A stretch of 64,000 bases of DNA from Streptomyces sp. NBC_00178 (GCF_036206005.1 NZ_CP108143.1:6415501-6479500); one strand, 5' to 3'; shown: positions 1-8,059, counted from the stretch's first letter. Notes: generated from the letters alone by a model not told the origin. A program made the numbers and translations.

Positions 1-1
1 G

Positions 2-562
2 GGTGCGACGCTCGGGAGGGACTGGATCTTCAAGCGCGTCTACTCCTCCATGGACCGGGTCCTCGTCCACTCCGCGAGTTTCGGATCCAACGCCCAGGCC
101 ATGGCCGCCGGGCTCGCCGTCCTCTCCGTGATGGAGCAGGAGGAGACCGTCGCGAACGCCCGCCGCACCGGCGACCTGCTGCGCGACCGGCTCGCGGCCC
201 TGGTCGGGCGCTACGAGCTGCTGCACGAGGTACGGGGGCGGGGGCTGATGATCGGGATCGAGTTCGGCCGGCCGTCGTCCCTCCGGCTGCGCAGCCGCTG
301 GACGATGCTGCAGGCGGCCCGCAAGGGACTGTTCGCGCAGATGGTGGTGGTGCCGCTGCTGCGCAAGCACCGCATCCTCACCCAGGTCTCCGGCGACCAC
401 CTGGAGGTGATCAAGCTGATTCCGCCCCTGGTCATCGGGGAGCCGGAGGTGGAGCGCTTCGTGACCGCCTTCACCGCGGTCATGGACGACGCGCACAGCG
501 GCAACGGGCTGATGTGGGACTTCGGCCGGACACTGGTGAAACAGGCCGCCGTCAATCGCTGA
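2..562 (+). CDS. Class III (PLP-dependent) aminotransferase, C-terminal part
   Basis: The reading frame is open from the left edge to the TGA at 560-562, so the gene starts outside the window and only about 186 C-terminal residues are visible. The segment reads GATLGRDWIFKRVYSS, then HSASFGSNAQAMAAGLA, which fits the region just after the PLP lysine in class III aminotransferases: the serine/threonine-rich phosphate-contact stretch followed by the helix of the small domain. RGRGLMIGIEF further on is the usual small-domain strand of this family. Such enzymes transfer an amino group from an omega- or alpha-amino donor to a 2-oxo acid in the cytoplasm. The substrate cannot be told from this fragment. 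The next gene on the same strand is a cupin regulator that may respond to a related metabolite. Confidence 0.8.
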   Translation, partial: GATLGRDWIFKRVYSSMDRVLVHSASFGSNAQAMAAGLAVLSVMEQEETVANARRTGDLLRDRLAALVGRYELLHEVRGRGLMIGIEFGRPSSLRLRSRWTMLQAARKGLFAQMVVVPLLRKHRILTQVSGDHLEVIKLIPPLVIGEPEVERFVTAFTAVMDDAHSGNGLMWDFGRTLVKQAAVNR

Positions 563-581
563 ACCCGGCTCCGCCCGTCTT

Positions 582-613
582 TTGCCCCTGAGGCAATAAA
601 GTTGCCTCAGGGG
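582..613. promoter_or_regulatory. Perfect inverted repeat upstream of the XRE-cupin gene; likely operator
   Basis: CCCCTGAGGCAA (585-596) is followed after five bases by its exact reverse complement TTGCCTCAGGGG (602-613). Inside it, TTGCC-n5-GGCAA (582-596) is itself a palindrome, and TTGCC-n5-GGAAA (602-616) is a near copy, so the site reads as two tandem operator-like elements. It ends 23 bases before the ATG of the HTH-cupin gene, a position suited to autoregulation. It could also work as a terminator of the aminotransferase mRNA, since it starts 22 bases after that stop, but no T-run follows. Confidence 0.6.
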
Positions 614-636
614 AAAGTTCCTGGCCCAATGGGGGC

Positions 637-1251
637 ATGAATCCTCCTGACGGAGGGGTGGCCGACGACCTTCCGGGCGTCGCCCCACGCCTGCGCGAGC
701 TGCGCCGCGACCGCGGTCTCACCCTGGAGAGCGCCGCCGCGCGGGCGGGACTCTCCCCGGCCCACCTCTCCCGGCTCGAGACCGGGCGCCGCCAGCCCTC
801 GCTGCCGATGCTGCTCGGTCTCGCCCGGATCTACGGTACGACCGTCTCCGAGCTCCTGGGTGAGATGCCGCCGGAACGTGACGCGATCGTCCGTGGCGGA
901 CCGATCGACGACGCACTCGGCGACGGGTCCGGCGGCTGGCTCTACCGGCAGGCCGGCGGCTCGGGACGCGCCATGCAGGCGCTGCGCGTCCACGTCCCCC
1001 ACGGCACCGAGAGCGAACTCGTGCGCGTCCACCCCGGCGAGGAGTGGCTGTACGTCCTCGACGGGCGGCTGCGGGTCGTGCTCGGGGAAACCGTGCACGA
1101 CCTCGGCGTGGGCGACAGCGCCCACTTCGACTCCCTCACCCCGCACCGGATCGCGGCGCTCGGCCGCGGCGGGGCGAGCCTGCTGTTCGTCCACACACTG
1201 CTCCAGAGCCCGGCCGCCGAGCTGTGCCTCGGCCCCGCGGTCCGGCTCTGA
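637..1251 (+). CDS. XRE-family transcriptional regulator with C-terminal cupin domain
   Basis: The 204-residue protein has an N-terminal helix-turn-helix (about residues 15-70, with LTLESAAARAGLSPAHLSRL and ETGRRQPSLPML) joined to a cupin_2 barrel (about 115-190, HPGEEWLYVLDGRLRVVLGE then GDSAHFDSLTPHRI). This is the usual build of SutR/PuuR-like regulators in which the cupin binds a small ligand and the HTH binds DNA. The conserved HPGEEW...H pattern suggests that the barrel can hold a metal or acid ligand. An ATG start at 637 follows a weak AAAG/GGGG region. The perfect inverted repeat just upstream is probably its own operator. The adjacent aminotransferase and small membrane protein are the obvious targets, but this is inference. 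Confidence 0.85.
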   Translation: MNPPDGGVADDLPGVAPRLRELRRDRGLTLESAAARAGLSPAHLSRLETGRRQPSLPMLLGLARIYGTTVSELLGEMPPERDAIVRGGPIDDALGDGSGGWLYRQAGGSGRAMQALRVHVPHGTESELVRVHPGEEWLYVLDGRLRVVLGETVHDLGVGDSAHFDSLTPHRIAALGRGGASLLFVHTLLQSPAAELCLGPAVRL

Positions 1252-1337
1252 TCCCACGTATCGTTCCCGCTTCGGCCGCTCATGGAGGCCGCAGTGCCGT
1301 CGCTCCGGTCTCCCAGGGGCCGCAAGGAAGGGCTGAC

Positions 1338-1517
1338 ATGTCCGATTCCGAGTACTACGACCCGCTCACCCCGCGCCCCCGGCCGGGGGACGACGGGGAC
1401 ACACAGGAGCGGCGGATGCCCCGAGGGGTCGTCATCCGGCTCATCGCCTACCTGGTGGCAGGACACGTCGTCGCGGCCTTCCTCTTCCTGCTCTTCACCG
1501 TGGCGGGCAAGGGCTGA
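1338..1517 (+). CDS. Small membrane protein, DUF6126-like
   Basis: This 59-residue protein starts at ATG 1338 behind a good Shine-Dalgarno (AAGGAAGGG, 1324-1332). It has a polar N-terminus (MSDSEYYDPLTPRPRPGDDG), a basic RRMPRGVVIR stretch, and one hydrophobic segment of about 22 residues (LIAYLVAGHVVAAFLFLLFT) ending in VAGKG. It resembles a family of short actinobacterial one-span proteins found next to XRE-cupin regulators (DUF6126, from memory). It lies 86 bases after the regulator on the same strand and may be co-transcribed. Function is unknown; the small size and inner-positive N-terminus suggest a membrane-anchored accessory peptide. Confidence 0.7.
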   Translation: MSDSEYYDPLTPRPRPGDDGDTQERRMPRGVVIRLIAYLVAGHVVAAFLFLLFTVAGKG

Positions 1518-1529
1518 GAGCCGACTGCC

Positions 1530-1565
1530 GGCCCTGCCCGTCTCCCACCACGGCCGGGCAGGGCC
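1530..1565. terminator. Hairpin between convergent genes
   Basis: GGCCCTGCCCG (1530-1540) pairs perfectly with CGGGCAGGGCC (1555-1565) across a 14-base loop. It lies between the stops of the small membrane protein (plus) and the phosphatase (minus) and could end both transcripts. Confidence 0.6.
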
Positions 1566-1578
1566 CGTCCCGTCGCCG

Positions 1579-2403
1579 TCAGGCGCCCTCGACGAGGCGC
1601 CCACGCAGCTTCTCGCGCGTCTCGTGGCTGATCTTCAGCCCTTCGAGGAGGTAGCGGTCGGTGCTGCCCCAGGTCTCCTCGATCGTGGCGAACGCCGCGT
1701 CGAGATATTCGCGGTGGGCGCCGAAGAGCGGATTGAGCAGCTCCATGACCTCCTCCGACATGCCCACCGGAGACGTGTCGCTGCGGTGCACCTTGTAGCG
1801 GCGGTGGGCGTCGTTGGACTTGAGGTAGTCGGCCTCGATGGCCTCCTTCTCGACGCCGACCGCGAGCAGCGAGACCGCGACCGACAGGCCCGCCCGGTCC
1901 TTGCCCGCGGCGCAGTGCATGAGTGCGGGGACGCTGTCCTCGGCCAGCGCGTGCAGGACCCGGCTGTGCTCGGCCGTCCGGTCCGTGATGATCGAGCGGT
2001 AGGACAGGACCATGCGTTCGGTGCCCTTGCCGTCGGCCAGGATCGAGCGCAGCTGCTGGATGTTCCCGTCGCGCACCAGCCGCCAGAACTCCGCGCCGTC
2101 GGCCGGGTCGGAGAGCGGGATGCTGACGTTCCGGACGCCGGGCAGTTCCACGTCGTGTCCGTCGAGCTTGTGGTCGGCGGCGTTGCGGAAGTCGAAGATC
2201 GTGTGCAGGCCCAGCCCGGCGAGGAATGCGGTGTCGGACGCGGTCGCGTGGGCCAGGTGGCCGCTGCGGAAGAGGCGCCCGAAGCGGACGGTGCGGCCGT
2301 CGCTCGTCGGGAGCCCGCCGACGTCGCGGAAGTTGCGGACACCGGTCAGGTCCACGTCCGTCGGCTCGGGGCCGGCCGGGGGGACCTCTGGCAGCTGCGT
2401 CAC
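1579..2403 (-). CDS. Tyrosine-protein phosphatase (DSP/PTP-like)
   Basis: Starting from GTG 2403, which has a GGAG ribosome site six bases upstream, the protein has 274 residues. The P-loop signature HCAAGKDRAG is at residues 163-172, so Cys164 is the nucleophile and Arg170 the phosphate-binding residue of the CX5R motif. An N-terminal NFRDVGG motif (24-30) and RSGHLAHATASD fit the Y_phosphatase3 family (IphP/LipA-like enzymes). These hydrolyse phosphotyrosine and in some members phosphoinositides. No signal peptide is seen, so a cytoplasmic role is likely. The frame stays open much further upstream, but the protein family begins near this GTG and the upstream part is arginine-rich shadow sequence. 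The gene is transcribed alone, divergently from the cell wall hydrolase. Confidence 0.88.
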   Translation of the reverse strand: MTQLPEVPPAGPEPTDVDLTGVRNFRDVGGLPTSDGRTVRFGRLFRSGHLAHATASDTAFLAGLGLHTIFDFRNAADHKLDGHDVELPGVRNVSIPLSDPADGAEFWRLVRDGNIQQLRSILADGKGTERMVLSYRSIITDRTAEHSRVLHALAEDSVPALMHCAAGKDRAGLSVAVSLLAVGVEKEAIEADYLKSNDAHRRYKVHRSDTSPVGMSEEVMELLNPLFGAHREYLDAAFATIEETWGSTDRYLLEGLKISHETREKLRGRLVEGA

Positions 2404-2795
2404 AAGGGCTCCTGGAGGGTCTGGCGCCGGCGCCGCTCGCCGACGGGACACGCTCGCGACGATACGACATGGCTGCATCGCGCACGCGTCGCGTCCCCGC
2501 CGTATCGCCCTGTGCGGAGGAGCGGGCAGCGCGATGTCCGTATTGGTGCATTTACCAGAACATGCCCTGATTGTGCGGGACATGGGGGGAGGCGGGTGAG
2601 CGGGATCATATCCGTGACGGTGTGTGGTGAAGGTGCCCGTGGGTATTCCGGACGCCTCACGGAAAACCAAGATCCGTAATCCACGGAGTGTGACGGGAAT
2701 TCCATAACGGAATTGAATCGGGGATTCCGGCCGGGAATCCGAGGCTTGTTACCCGAGTCCTCGCTCGCCTACGGTCACGCTCAATCCGGACGGAA

Positions 2796-2961
2796 CGCCG
2801 AATCCTGCCGCCGCCCGGAATCCGCACCGACTCACGCGTGGCAGGAGCGGGGGAACCAGGTAAGTCGCCGGCCGGAGCGATCCGGAACGGCTCGGGGTCA
2901 AGACGCGTCACCACGCGGCCGGGCATCTCCAGCCCGAACCCGACAGCTCACCTCGCAGGCG
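2796..2961 (+). promoter_or_regulatory. ydaO-yuaA (c-di-AMP) riboswitch in the leader of the M23 hydrolase gene
   Basis: The leader carries the conserved parts of this riboswitch class in order: CGCCGAATCCTGCC at 2796-2809, a paired GGCAGG followed by GGGGGAACCAGG (about 2840-2860), and the diagnostic 3' block CCGAACC (2934-2940) with CGACAGCTCACCTCG (2941-2955). The closing helix can form between CGCC (2796-2799) and GGCG (2958-2961). The element ends 17 bases before the ATG at 2979 and next to the GGAGAGG ribosome site. In streptomycetes this class controls rpf and other cell wall lysis genes; c-di-AMP binding turns expression off. Exact ends are approximate. Confidence 0.88.
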
Positions 2962-2978
2962 CCGGAGAGGAATTCCCC

Positions 2979-3851
2979 ATGCCCGCACACGGCAAGCACC
3001 GTCGTAAGAAGTCCGGTCCGCTCTCCCGAGGCATCCTTGCCGCAGGGGCCGGCGGCGCCGTACTCGCCCTCCCGCTGATCGGCGCCACCGGCGCCCACGC
3101 GGCCGAGCCGGCGTCCCCCGCGGTGAAGTCCGCCGCCGTCACCCGGAGCGCGCCCGCCGCCGTCGCGAAGGACGCCCCGAAGACCTACACCGTGGTCTCC
3201 GGCGACTCCCTCGCGAAGATCGCCACCGCCAAGAAGGTCAAGGGCGGCTGGCAGAAGCTGTACAAGGACAACCGCGACGTCATCGGCGGCAACCCGAGCC
3301 TGATCGTCCCGGGTATGAAGCTGACCCTCGGCGCCAAGGCGTCCGGCGCCGCGAAGCCGGCCGCGAAGGCCGCGCCCGCCGCCGGGAAGGCCGCAAAGGC
3401 CGCTCCGGCCGAGAAGACCACCGCCGCGTCGGAGGCCACCGCCTCCGGCTGGGCGGCTCCGGTCGAGCACCCCACCGTCACCACCCAGTACCACGTGGCC
3501 GGCGCCAGCTGGTCCAGCGGCTACCACACGGGCTCCGACTTCCAGGCCGCCTCGGGCACCAGCGTCCGCTCCATCGGACCCGGCACCGTCGTCTCCGCCG
3601 GGTGGAGCGGTGCGTACGGCAACGAGGTCGTCATCCAGCACAGCGACGGCATGTACTCCCAGTACGCGCACCTGTCCTCGCTGGAGGTCTCGGCCGGACA
3701 GACCGTCACCGGCGGCCAGCAGATCGGCCTGTCCGGAACCACCGGCAACTCGACCGGCCCGCACCTCCACTTCGAGGTCCGCACCGGCCCGAGCTACGGC
3801 TCCGACGTCGACCCGATCGCCTACCTGCGTTCGCACGGCGTCACCATCTGA
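2979..3851 (+). CDS. Secreted LysM-M23 peptidoglycan endopeptidase
   Basis: From ATG 2979 (ribosome site GGAGAGG at 2964-2970) the product has 290 residues. Residues 1-41 form a signal peptide with a basic start (HGKHRRKKS), a hydrophobic core and an AHA cleavage site. A LysM domain follows (about 68-117, TYTVVSGDSLAKIATA), then an Ala/Lys/Pro linker (118-155), then an M23 metallopeptidase domain (about 160-285). Zinc ligands are visible: His183 and Asp187 in HTGSDF, and the HLHFE motif with His264. The enzyme would bind cell wall through LysM and cut peptide cross-links outside the cell, as in spore germination or growth. The c-di-AMP riboswitch in the leader ties its expression to the same signal as resuscitation-promoting factors. 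Confidence 0.93.
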   Translation: MPAHGKHRRKKSGPLSRGILAAGAGGAVLALPLIGATGAHAAEPASPAVKSAAVTRSAPAAVAKDAPKTYTVVSGDSLAKIATAKKVKGGWQKLYKDNRDVIGGNPSLIVPGMKLTLGAKASGAAKPAAKAAPAAGKAAKAAPAEKTTAASEATASGWAAPVEHPTVTTQYHVAGASWSSGYHTGSDFQAASGTSVRSIGPGTVVSAGWSGAYGNEVVIQHSDGMYSQYAHLSSLEVSAGQTVTGGQQIGLSGTTGNSTGPHLHFEVRTGPSYGSDVDPIAYLRSHGVTI

Positions 3852-3873
3852 GGGACATGACCCAGGGGTCCGG

Positions 3874-3909
3874 CCGAGGGGTGATGCGCGACGGCGCATC
3901 GCCCCTCGG
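3874..3909 (+). terminator. Rho-independent-type hairpin after the M23 gene
   Basis: CCGAGGGGTGATGCGC (3874-3889) pairs with GCGCATCGCCCCTCGG (3894-3909), sixteen pairs with a single G-T wobble and a four-base loop. It begins 22 bases after the M23 stop and is followed by CTTATT. Confidence 0.8.
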
Positions 3910-4003
3910 CTTATTCCGGCTTTACCAAAACCTGACCGGGTGGTCTTTGTCACCACCCGTCAACCCCTTATTACGGTCGCGTAGGTCACATTCGAGGGTG
4001 CAG

Positions 4004-4009
4004 GATAAT
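4004..4009 (+). promoter_or_regulatory. -10 element (GATAAT) giving a probable leaderless mRNA
   Basis: GATAAT ends five bases before the GTG at 4015 and no Shine-Dalgarno lies in front of that codon. This spacing would put transcription start at or next to the GTG, which is the arrangement of leaderless messages common in Streptomyces. The -35 region is not clear. Confidence 0.5.
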
Positions 4010-4014
4010 CCCTT

Positions 4015-4842
4015 GTGGCAGACGATTCGAGAAACAGACGACGAGGCATCATCGGGTCGTACGCGGCGATCGGCGACAGTTTCACGGAGGGCGTCGGGGA
4101 CCCCGGTCCGGACGGAAGGCTCGTCGGCTGGGCGGACCGTTTCGCCGTTCTCCTCGCGGACCAGCTCCCGGTCCCCGACGCGATGGCCGGCCCGGTGGAC
4201 GACCCGCACGGAATCTTCCGGTACGCCAATCTCGCCGTACGCGGACGACTCCTCGACCAGATAGTCGAGGAACAGGTGCCCCGCGCCAAGCAACTGGCCC
4301 CCGATCTGGTCAGCTTCTGCGCGGGCGGCAACGACATCCTCCGCCCGGGCTCGGACCCGGACGACGTCGCCGAGCGCTTCGAGCGCGCGGTGGCCGACCT
4401 CACCCAGGCGGTCGGCACCGTCATGGTGACCACCGGCTTCGACACCCGCGGTATCCCGGTGCTCCGGCACCTGCGGGGCAAGATCGCCACCTACACCGCA
4501 CACGTCCGGTCCATCGCCGACCGGTACGACTGCCCGGTCCTGGACCTGTGGTCCCTGCGGTCCGTGCAGGACCGCAGGGCCTGGGACAACGACCGGCTGC
4601 ACCTCTCGCCCGAGGGGCACACCCGGGTCGCGCTCCGCGCCGCCCAGGTCCTCGGACTCGACGTGCCGGCCGACCCCGATCAGGCGTGGCCCCCGCAGGC
4701 GCAGCGCGGCACCCTGGAAGTGCGTCGCGACAACATCAACTGGGCGCGGGAGTACCTCGTCCCGTGGATCGGCCGGCGCCTGCGCGGTGAGTCCTCCGGT
4801 GACCACGTGGAGGCCAAACGCCCCGACCTGCTGCCGCTGTGA
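4015..4842 (+). CDS. SGNH/GDSL-family hydrolase
   Basis: The 275-residue protein has the SGNH blocks in order: block I AIGDSFTEG with nucleophile Ser22, block II at YANLAVRG, block III GGND (about 98-101), and block V DRLHLSPEGH with the catalytic Asp and His. The family contains esterases, lipases and acyl-carbohydrate deacetylases. There is no signal peptide, so it should act in the cytoplasm. GTG 4015 is taken as start because a -10 hexamer sits just upstream and block I begins within 20 residues. The substrate is unknown. The gene stands alone and runs toward the STM4011-like gene, with which it is convergent (16 bases between stops). Confidence 0.88.
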   Translation: MADDSRNRRRGIIGSYAAIGDSFTEGVGDPGPDGRLVGWADRFAVLLADQLPVPDAMAGPVDDPHGIFRYANLAVRGRLLDQIVEEQVPRAKQLAPDLVSFCAGGNDILRPGSDPDDVAERFERAVADLTQAVGTVMVTTGFDTRGIPVLRHLRGKIATYTAHVRSIADRYDCPVLDLWSLRSVQDRRAWDNDRLHLSPEGHTRVALRAAQVLGLDVPADPDQAWPPQAQRGTLEVRRDNINWAREYLVPWIGRRLRGESSGDHVEAKRPDLLPL

Positions 4843-4857
4843 CAGCCCGTCGGCTTC

Positions 4858-5817
4858 TCAGCGACTGCTGACGAACGGCAGGAGCGGCCGGGCCGGTCCC
4901 GCGGACACGGGCCCGGCCGGTGCGGACACGGGCCCGGCCGGCGCCGGCATCCGCACCGGACGGGCGGGTATCCGCTCCAGCACACCGCCCGCGAAGACGT
5001 CGTACAGCGGCAGCGTCTCCAGGTGCACGTAGCCGATGTGGCAGTCGCACACGTCGCGTGGGCAGCCGCGCGGACCGAGGGCGTCCCGGTAGCTGCCGTC
5101 GTAGAGGTTGCCGAGCTCGTCACGGACGAAGTGGCAGCGCCTCACCGTCCCGTCACCGTCCACCGAGACGACGGACTCACCGGTCCGGCAGGGCAGACCG
5201 GCCGAGCGGTGGGGATGCCTGCTGTAGGGGAACAGCGGGTCCAGGGCCGTCCAGTCGGCCGCCTCCTCGTCCGTATAGGTGTGCCCCTCGGCGGCGTTGA
5301 CCCAGAGGTAGACCTCGGACGGCAGCGCGGCGCGAAGCCGCCGGGCCTCGGCCAGGTGCTCGCGCAGACCGACGATTCCGACGCTGTGGCGCACGCCGAG
5401 AGCCGTGAGCTCCCGGCACCGGCCGAGAAACCGCTCGTACGGCGTCTGGCCCGGGTGGTAGGTGCACCACAGGGCGACCTTGTCCCGTTCCGCCTCCGCC
5501 AGCCACGCGGTACGGCCGCTGAGATTGGTCTGGACGGCGACCCTCGCGATGTGCGGCAGACGGGACAGCTCGACCAGCGCCCGCCGGTACCAGGAACGGA
5601 CCAGCGCCTCGCCCCACGGGGTGAACAGCACCGACAGCCGGTCGCCCGACTGCTCGGCGGCCCAGGCGGTGAACCGCTCCAGGGCCGCCCGGTCCGCGCG
5701 CAGTCGCTCGCCGCTGTCCCGGCGCTTCGCGAACGGGCAGTAGGGGCAGTCGTAGTCGCACGAGGCCAGCGGACCCCGGTACAGGATGGTCAGGTCCTTG
5801 CCCACCGGCCCGCTCAC
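4858..5817 (-). CDS. STM4011 family radical SAM protein
   Basis: The start is GTG 5817, which overlaps the upstream stop in a GTGA junction, and the product has 319 residues. The radical SAM cluster motif CDYDCPYC lies near residue 16, followed by FTPWGEAL, a region matching the SAM-binding GGE-type motif. The C-terminal third has more cysteines (PCRTGE, RRCHF, then GCPRDVCDCHIGYVH), which looks like a SPASM/twitch-type site for an auxiliary iron-sulfur cluster. Such C-terminal domains are typical of enzymes acting on peptides or proteins. The C-terminal 30 residues are Pro/Ala repeats (PAGPVSAPAGPVSAGPA) and probably disordered. It is the last gene of the six-gene operon. The family name comes from Salmonella; the reaction is unknown. 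Confidence 0.9.
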   Translation of the reverse strand: MSGPVGKDLTILYRGPLASCDYDCPYCPFAKRRDSGERLRADRAALERFTAWAAEQSGDRLSVLFTPWGEALVRSWYRRALVELSRLPHIARVAVQTNLSGRTAWLAEAERDKVALWCTYHPGQTPYERFLGRCRELTALGVRHSVGIVGLREHLAEARRLRAALPSEVYLWVNAAEGHTYTDEEAADWTALDPLFPYSRHPHRSAGLPCRTGESVVSVDGDGTVRRCHFVRDELGNLYDGSYRDALGPRGCPRDVCDCHIGYVHLETLPLYDVFAGGVLERIPARPVRMPAPAGPVSAPAGPVSAGPARPLLPFVSSR

Positions 5818-7169
5818 TTCGCCTCGTACGCGGCCATCGCGGCCCGTACCTCCGGGGAGAACAGCTCCGGCCCGAGCGCGTCGGAGTGGGCCAGCCCTTC
5901 GGGGGAGAGACGCAGCAGGCCGGGGCCCGTGGTGGCGTCGAGCCAGCCCCGCCCGGCGAAGAGATCCAGTTCGGCACGGAAGTCGGCGTACGGATCGGCA
6001 CCGAAACGGTCGCGGTACTCGGCGGTCCGCATGCCCCGGGCCTGGAGCAGCGACTGCAGCAGATGCCGCCTGCGCGCCTCGCCCTCGTCGACGTAGCGGC
6101 CGACCTCCGCCCGGGAGAAGTCCGCGGTGCCGGTGAAGGCGTCGATGATGCCCCTGATCTCCCGCATCTCCACGGCGTAGTCGAAGGAGTAGTGCAGGGA
6201 GGACGTGTACGACCGGGCCCCGCAGCCGAGACCGATCATGCCGTCGGTCTGGCAGGCGTAGTCCTCCGGGCCTGTCGGGGCGGCGTCCGCGCGGCGGAAC
6301 ATCCGCATCGACACCTGCTCGTAGCCGTGCGCCAGGAGGTGGTCCCGGCCCGAGCGGTACAGCCGGAGCCGCTGTTCGTCCCAGGCGGCGTCCGGACCGG
6401 ACTCCGCTCCTCCGCCACGGCGCCCGAGGCCCGTCAGCGGGCGCACGTACAGCGGGTAGAGGTACAGCTCCTCCGGCCGCCATGCCAGAGCGGCGTCCAG
6501 CGAGGTGCGCCAGCTCGCCTCCGTCTGACCGTCCATGCCGTAGATCAGGTCGATGTTGAGCACCGGGACGCCCGCCTCCCGGATGCGCCCGAGGGCGGCC
6601 TCCACCTCGGACCGGCGCTGAGGGCGCACCGCCGCGCGCGCCTCGGCGTCCACGAAACTCTGTACGCCGATGCTGATCCGGGTGGCTCCACGGCCGGCCA
6701 GGACGGACAGCCGGTCCGCGGTCGCGGTCGACGGCGAGGTCTCCACCGACAGGGGCACGGAACGGAGATCGGCGCCCATCCGCTTCTCCGCGATGTCGCA
6801 GAGACGGTCCAGCTCCCCGGCGTCGAGGTAGGTGGGAGTGCCGCCGCCGAACGCCGCCGCCGCGAAACGCACCGGTGCGCCGTCGCCCAGCGCGTCACGG
6901 ACCGCCACGGCTTGCCGGTCGAGTGCGTCGAGGTACCGGGTCGTCAGCTCGTCGGGGGCGCCGACCCTCGTGAAGAGGTTGCAGAAGCCGCAGCGGACCT
7001 CGCAGAAGGGTATGTGCGCGTAGAGCGAGAGCGCGTCCTTGCTCTCCCCGGCCCACAGCCCGCTCAGGAGCGGGCGCCCGGCGGGGTGGGAGCCGAGCGG
7101 CCGGTAGGCGGTCTTGTGGGGATAGGCGTACACGTAGCTCACGTAGGGGCTCGTGGTGGTGACGGTCAT
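5814..7169 (-). CDS. STM4012 family radical SAM protein (HemN/HemW-like)
   Basis: ATG 7169 overlaps the previous gene's TGA as ATGA; the product has 451 residues. The motif HIPFCEVRCGFCNLF holds the CX3CX2C cluster ligands near residues 57-64. FGGGTPTYL is the SAM-binding glycine motif of HemN/HemW-like proteins, and the HemN-type C-terminal domain follows (DGMIGLGCGARSYTS, then a RYVDEGEARRRHLLQSLLQ region). True HemN makes protoporphyrinogen and HemW carries haem, but this family is distinct and always discussed as one part of the STM4011-4015 set. Translational coupling to genes on both sides suggests that it works with STM4011 in the same pathway. Substrate unknown. Confidence 0.92.
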   Translation of the reverse strand: MTVTTTSPYVSYVYAYPHKTAYRPLGSHPAGRPLLSGLWAGESKDALSLYAHIPFCEVRCGFCNLFTRVGAPDELTTRYLDALDRQAVAVRDALGDGAPVRFAAAAFGGGTPTYLDAGELDRLCDIAEKRMGADLRSVPLSVETSPSTATADRLSVLAGRGATRISIGVQSFVDAEARAAVRPQRRSEVEAALGRIREAGVPVLNIDLIYGMDGQTEASWRTSLDAALAWRPEELYLYPLYVRPLTGLGRRGGGAESGPDAAWDEQRLRLYRSGRDHLLAHGYEQVSMRMFRRADAAPTGPEDYACQTDGMIGLGCGARSYTSSLHYSFDYAVEMREIRGIIDAFTGTADFSRAEVGRYVDEGEARRRHLLQSLLQARGMRTAEYRDRFGADPYADFRAELDLFAGRGWLDATTGPGLLRLSPEGLAHSDALGPELFSPEVRAAMAAYEAK

Positions 7170-8059
7170 CGTGCTGCCCCCTGGTCGAGGAAGAAATGGG
7201 CGTAGGGCACGGTCCACACGGCTTCGTGCCCGAGCCGGTGACCGGTGTAGCCGTCGTCCCCGTACGCGGTGCCGTGATCCGAGCAGACGATCGCGAAGCA
7301 CCTGCGGCGGCTGCTCACCGCGTCGAAGAGCCGGCCGATGTGCCGGTCCACGTACTCCAGGGCGGCGGCGTGGGTGGCCTTCGAGTCGCCGGACGCGGCC
7401 GTGGCCCCCGGCAGGTGGAACCAGTTGGGCTGGTGCAGCGCCGCCACGTTCACGAACAGGAAGAGCCGCTGGTCCGCGGGGAGTCCGGCGACGACCTGCT
7501 CCGCTCGGGTGACCTGCGCCTCGAAGGACGTCGGTGAGGCGACGCCGAACTCCGGCTCCCAGTGACTCTCCTGGAACAGGCCGGGCAGTACGGAGCCCAG
7601 CGGGGGACGCCGGTTGAAGAAGCCGACGCCACCCACGCAGACCGTGCGGTAGCCGACCGCGGCCAGGCCCGAGAGGATGTCGGGCGTCTCGTGCACGAAG
7701 GTGCCGTCCGCGGTCGACTCGCTGCCGGCGAAGCGCGCGGCGAACAGACGCGGGTGGGGGCCCGGCGAGGCGGGCGTCGGCAGGAAACCCGCGAAGATCG
7801 CCTGGTGGGAGGCGTACGTGAAGCTGCCGGGCGCGTGCCTCTTCTCCCAGGCACCACCGGGCAGATGCCGGGCGAGATTCGGTGTGCGCCCGGCCGCGGC
7901 CAGATCCTGGGCCACGTCGAACCGCAGCGTGTCCAGGGTGACCATCAGCAGGTCATGACTCCCCACGACCGCGTTCATGTCCGGGTTCGGGATCGGGGGT
8001 GAGTCCGGGGCCGGGTTCTCCGTGCCGGTGGACGTGTGGTCAGGGTGCGTGGGTGGCAC
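7166..8059 (-). CDS. STM4013 family hydrolase (alkaline phosphatase/sulfatase fold)
   Basis: The start is taken as GTG 8059, because AAGGA lies six bases upstream and it sits inside the end of the STM4014 gene (21-base overlap); this gives 297 residues. Family motifs begin near residue 35: MVTLDTLRFDV (first metal aspartate), SFTYASHQAIFAGF (position of the Ser/Thr nucleophile loop), and SDHGTAYGDDGYTGHRLGHE (metal-binding Asp-His and His). This is the metal-site layout of the alkaline phosphatase superfamily, which includes sulfatases and phosphoglycerol transferases. There is no signal peptide or membrane anchor, so it is predicted cytoplasmic, unlike most sulfatases. It would remove or transfer a phosphate- or sulfate-type group within the system. 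The natural substrate is unknown. Confidence 0.88.
   Translation of the reverse strand: MPPTHPDHTSTGTENPAPDSPPIPNPDMNAVVGSHDLLMVTLDTLRFDVAQDLAAAGRTPNLARHLPGGAWEKRHAPGSFTYASHQAIFAGFLPTPASPGPHPRLFAARFAGSESTADGTFVHETPDILSGLAAVGYRTVCVGGVGFFNRRPPLGSVLPGLFQESHWEPEFGVASPTSFEAQVTRAEQVVAGLPADQRLFLFVNVAALHQPNWFHLPGATAASGDSKATHAAALEYVDRHIGRLFDAVSSRRRCFAIVCSDHGTAYGDDGYTGHRLGHEAVWTVPYAHFFLDQGAAR

Noticed and set aside
2404..2670. N-terminal extension of the tyrosine phosphatase to an ATG at 2670
   Set aside because: The added residues do not resemble the family and a GTG with a good ribosome site exists at 2403.
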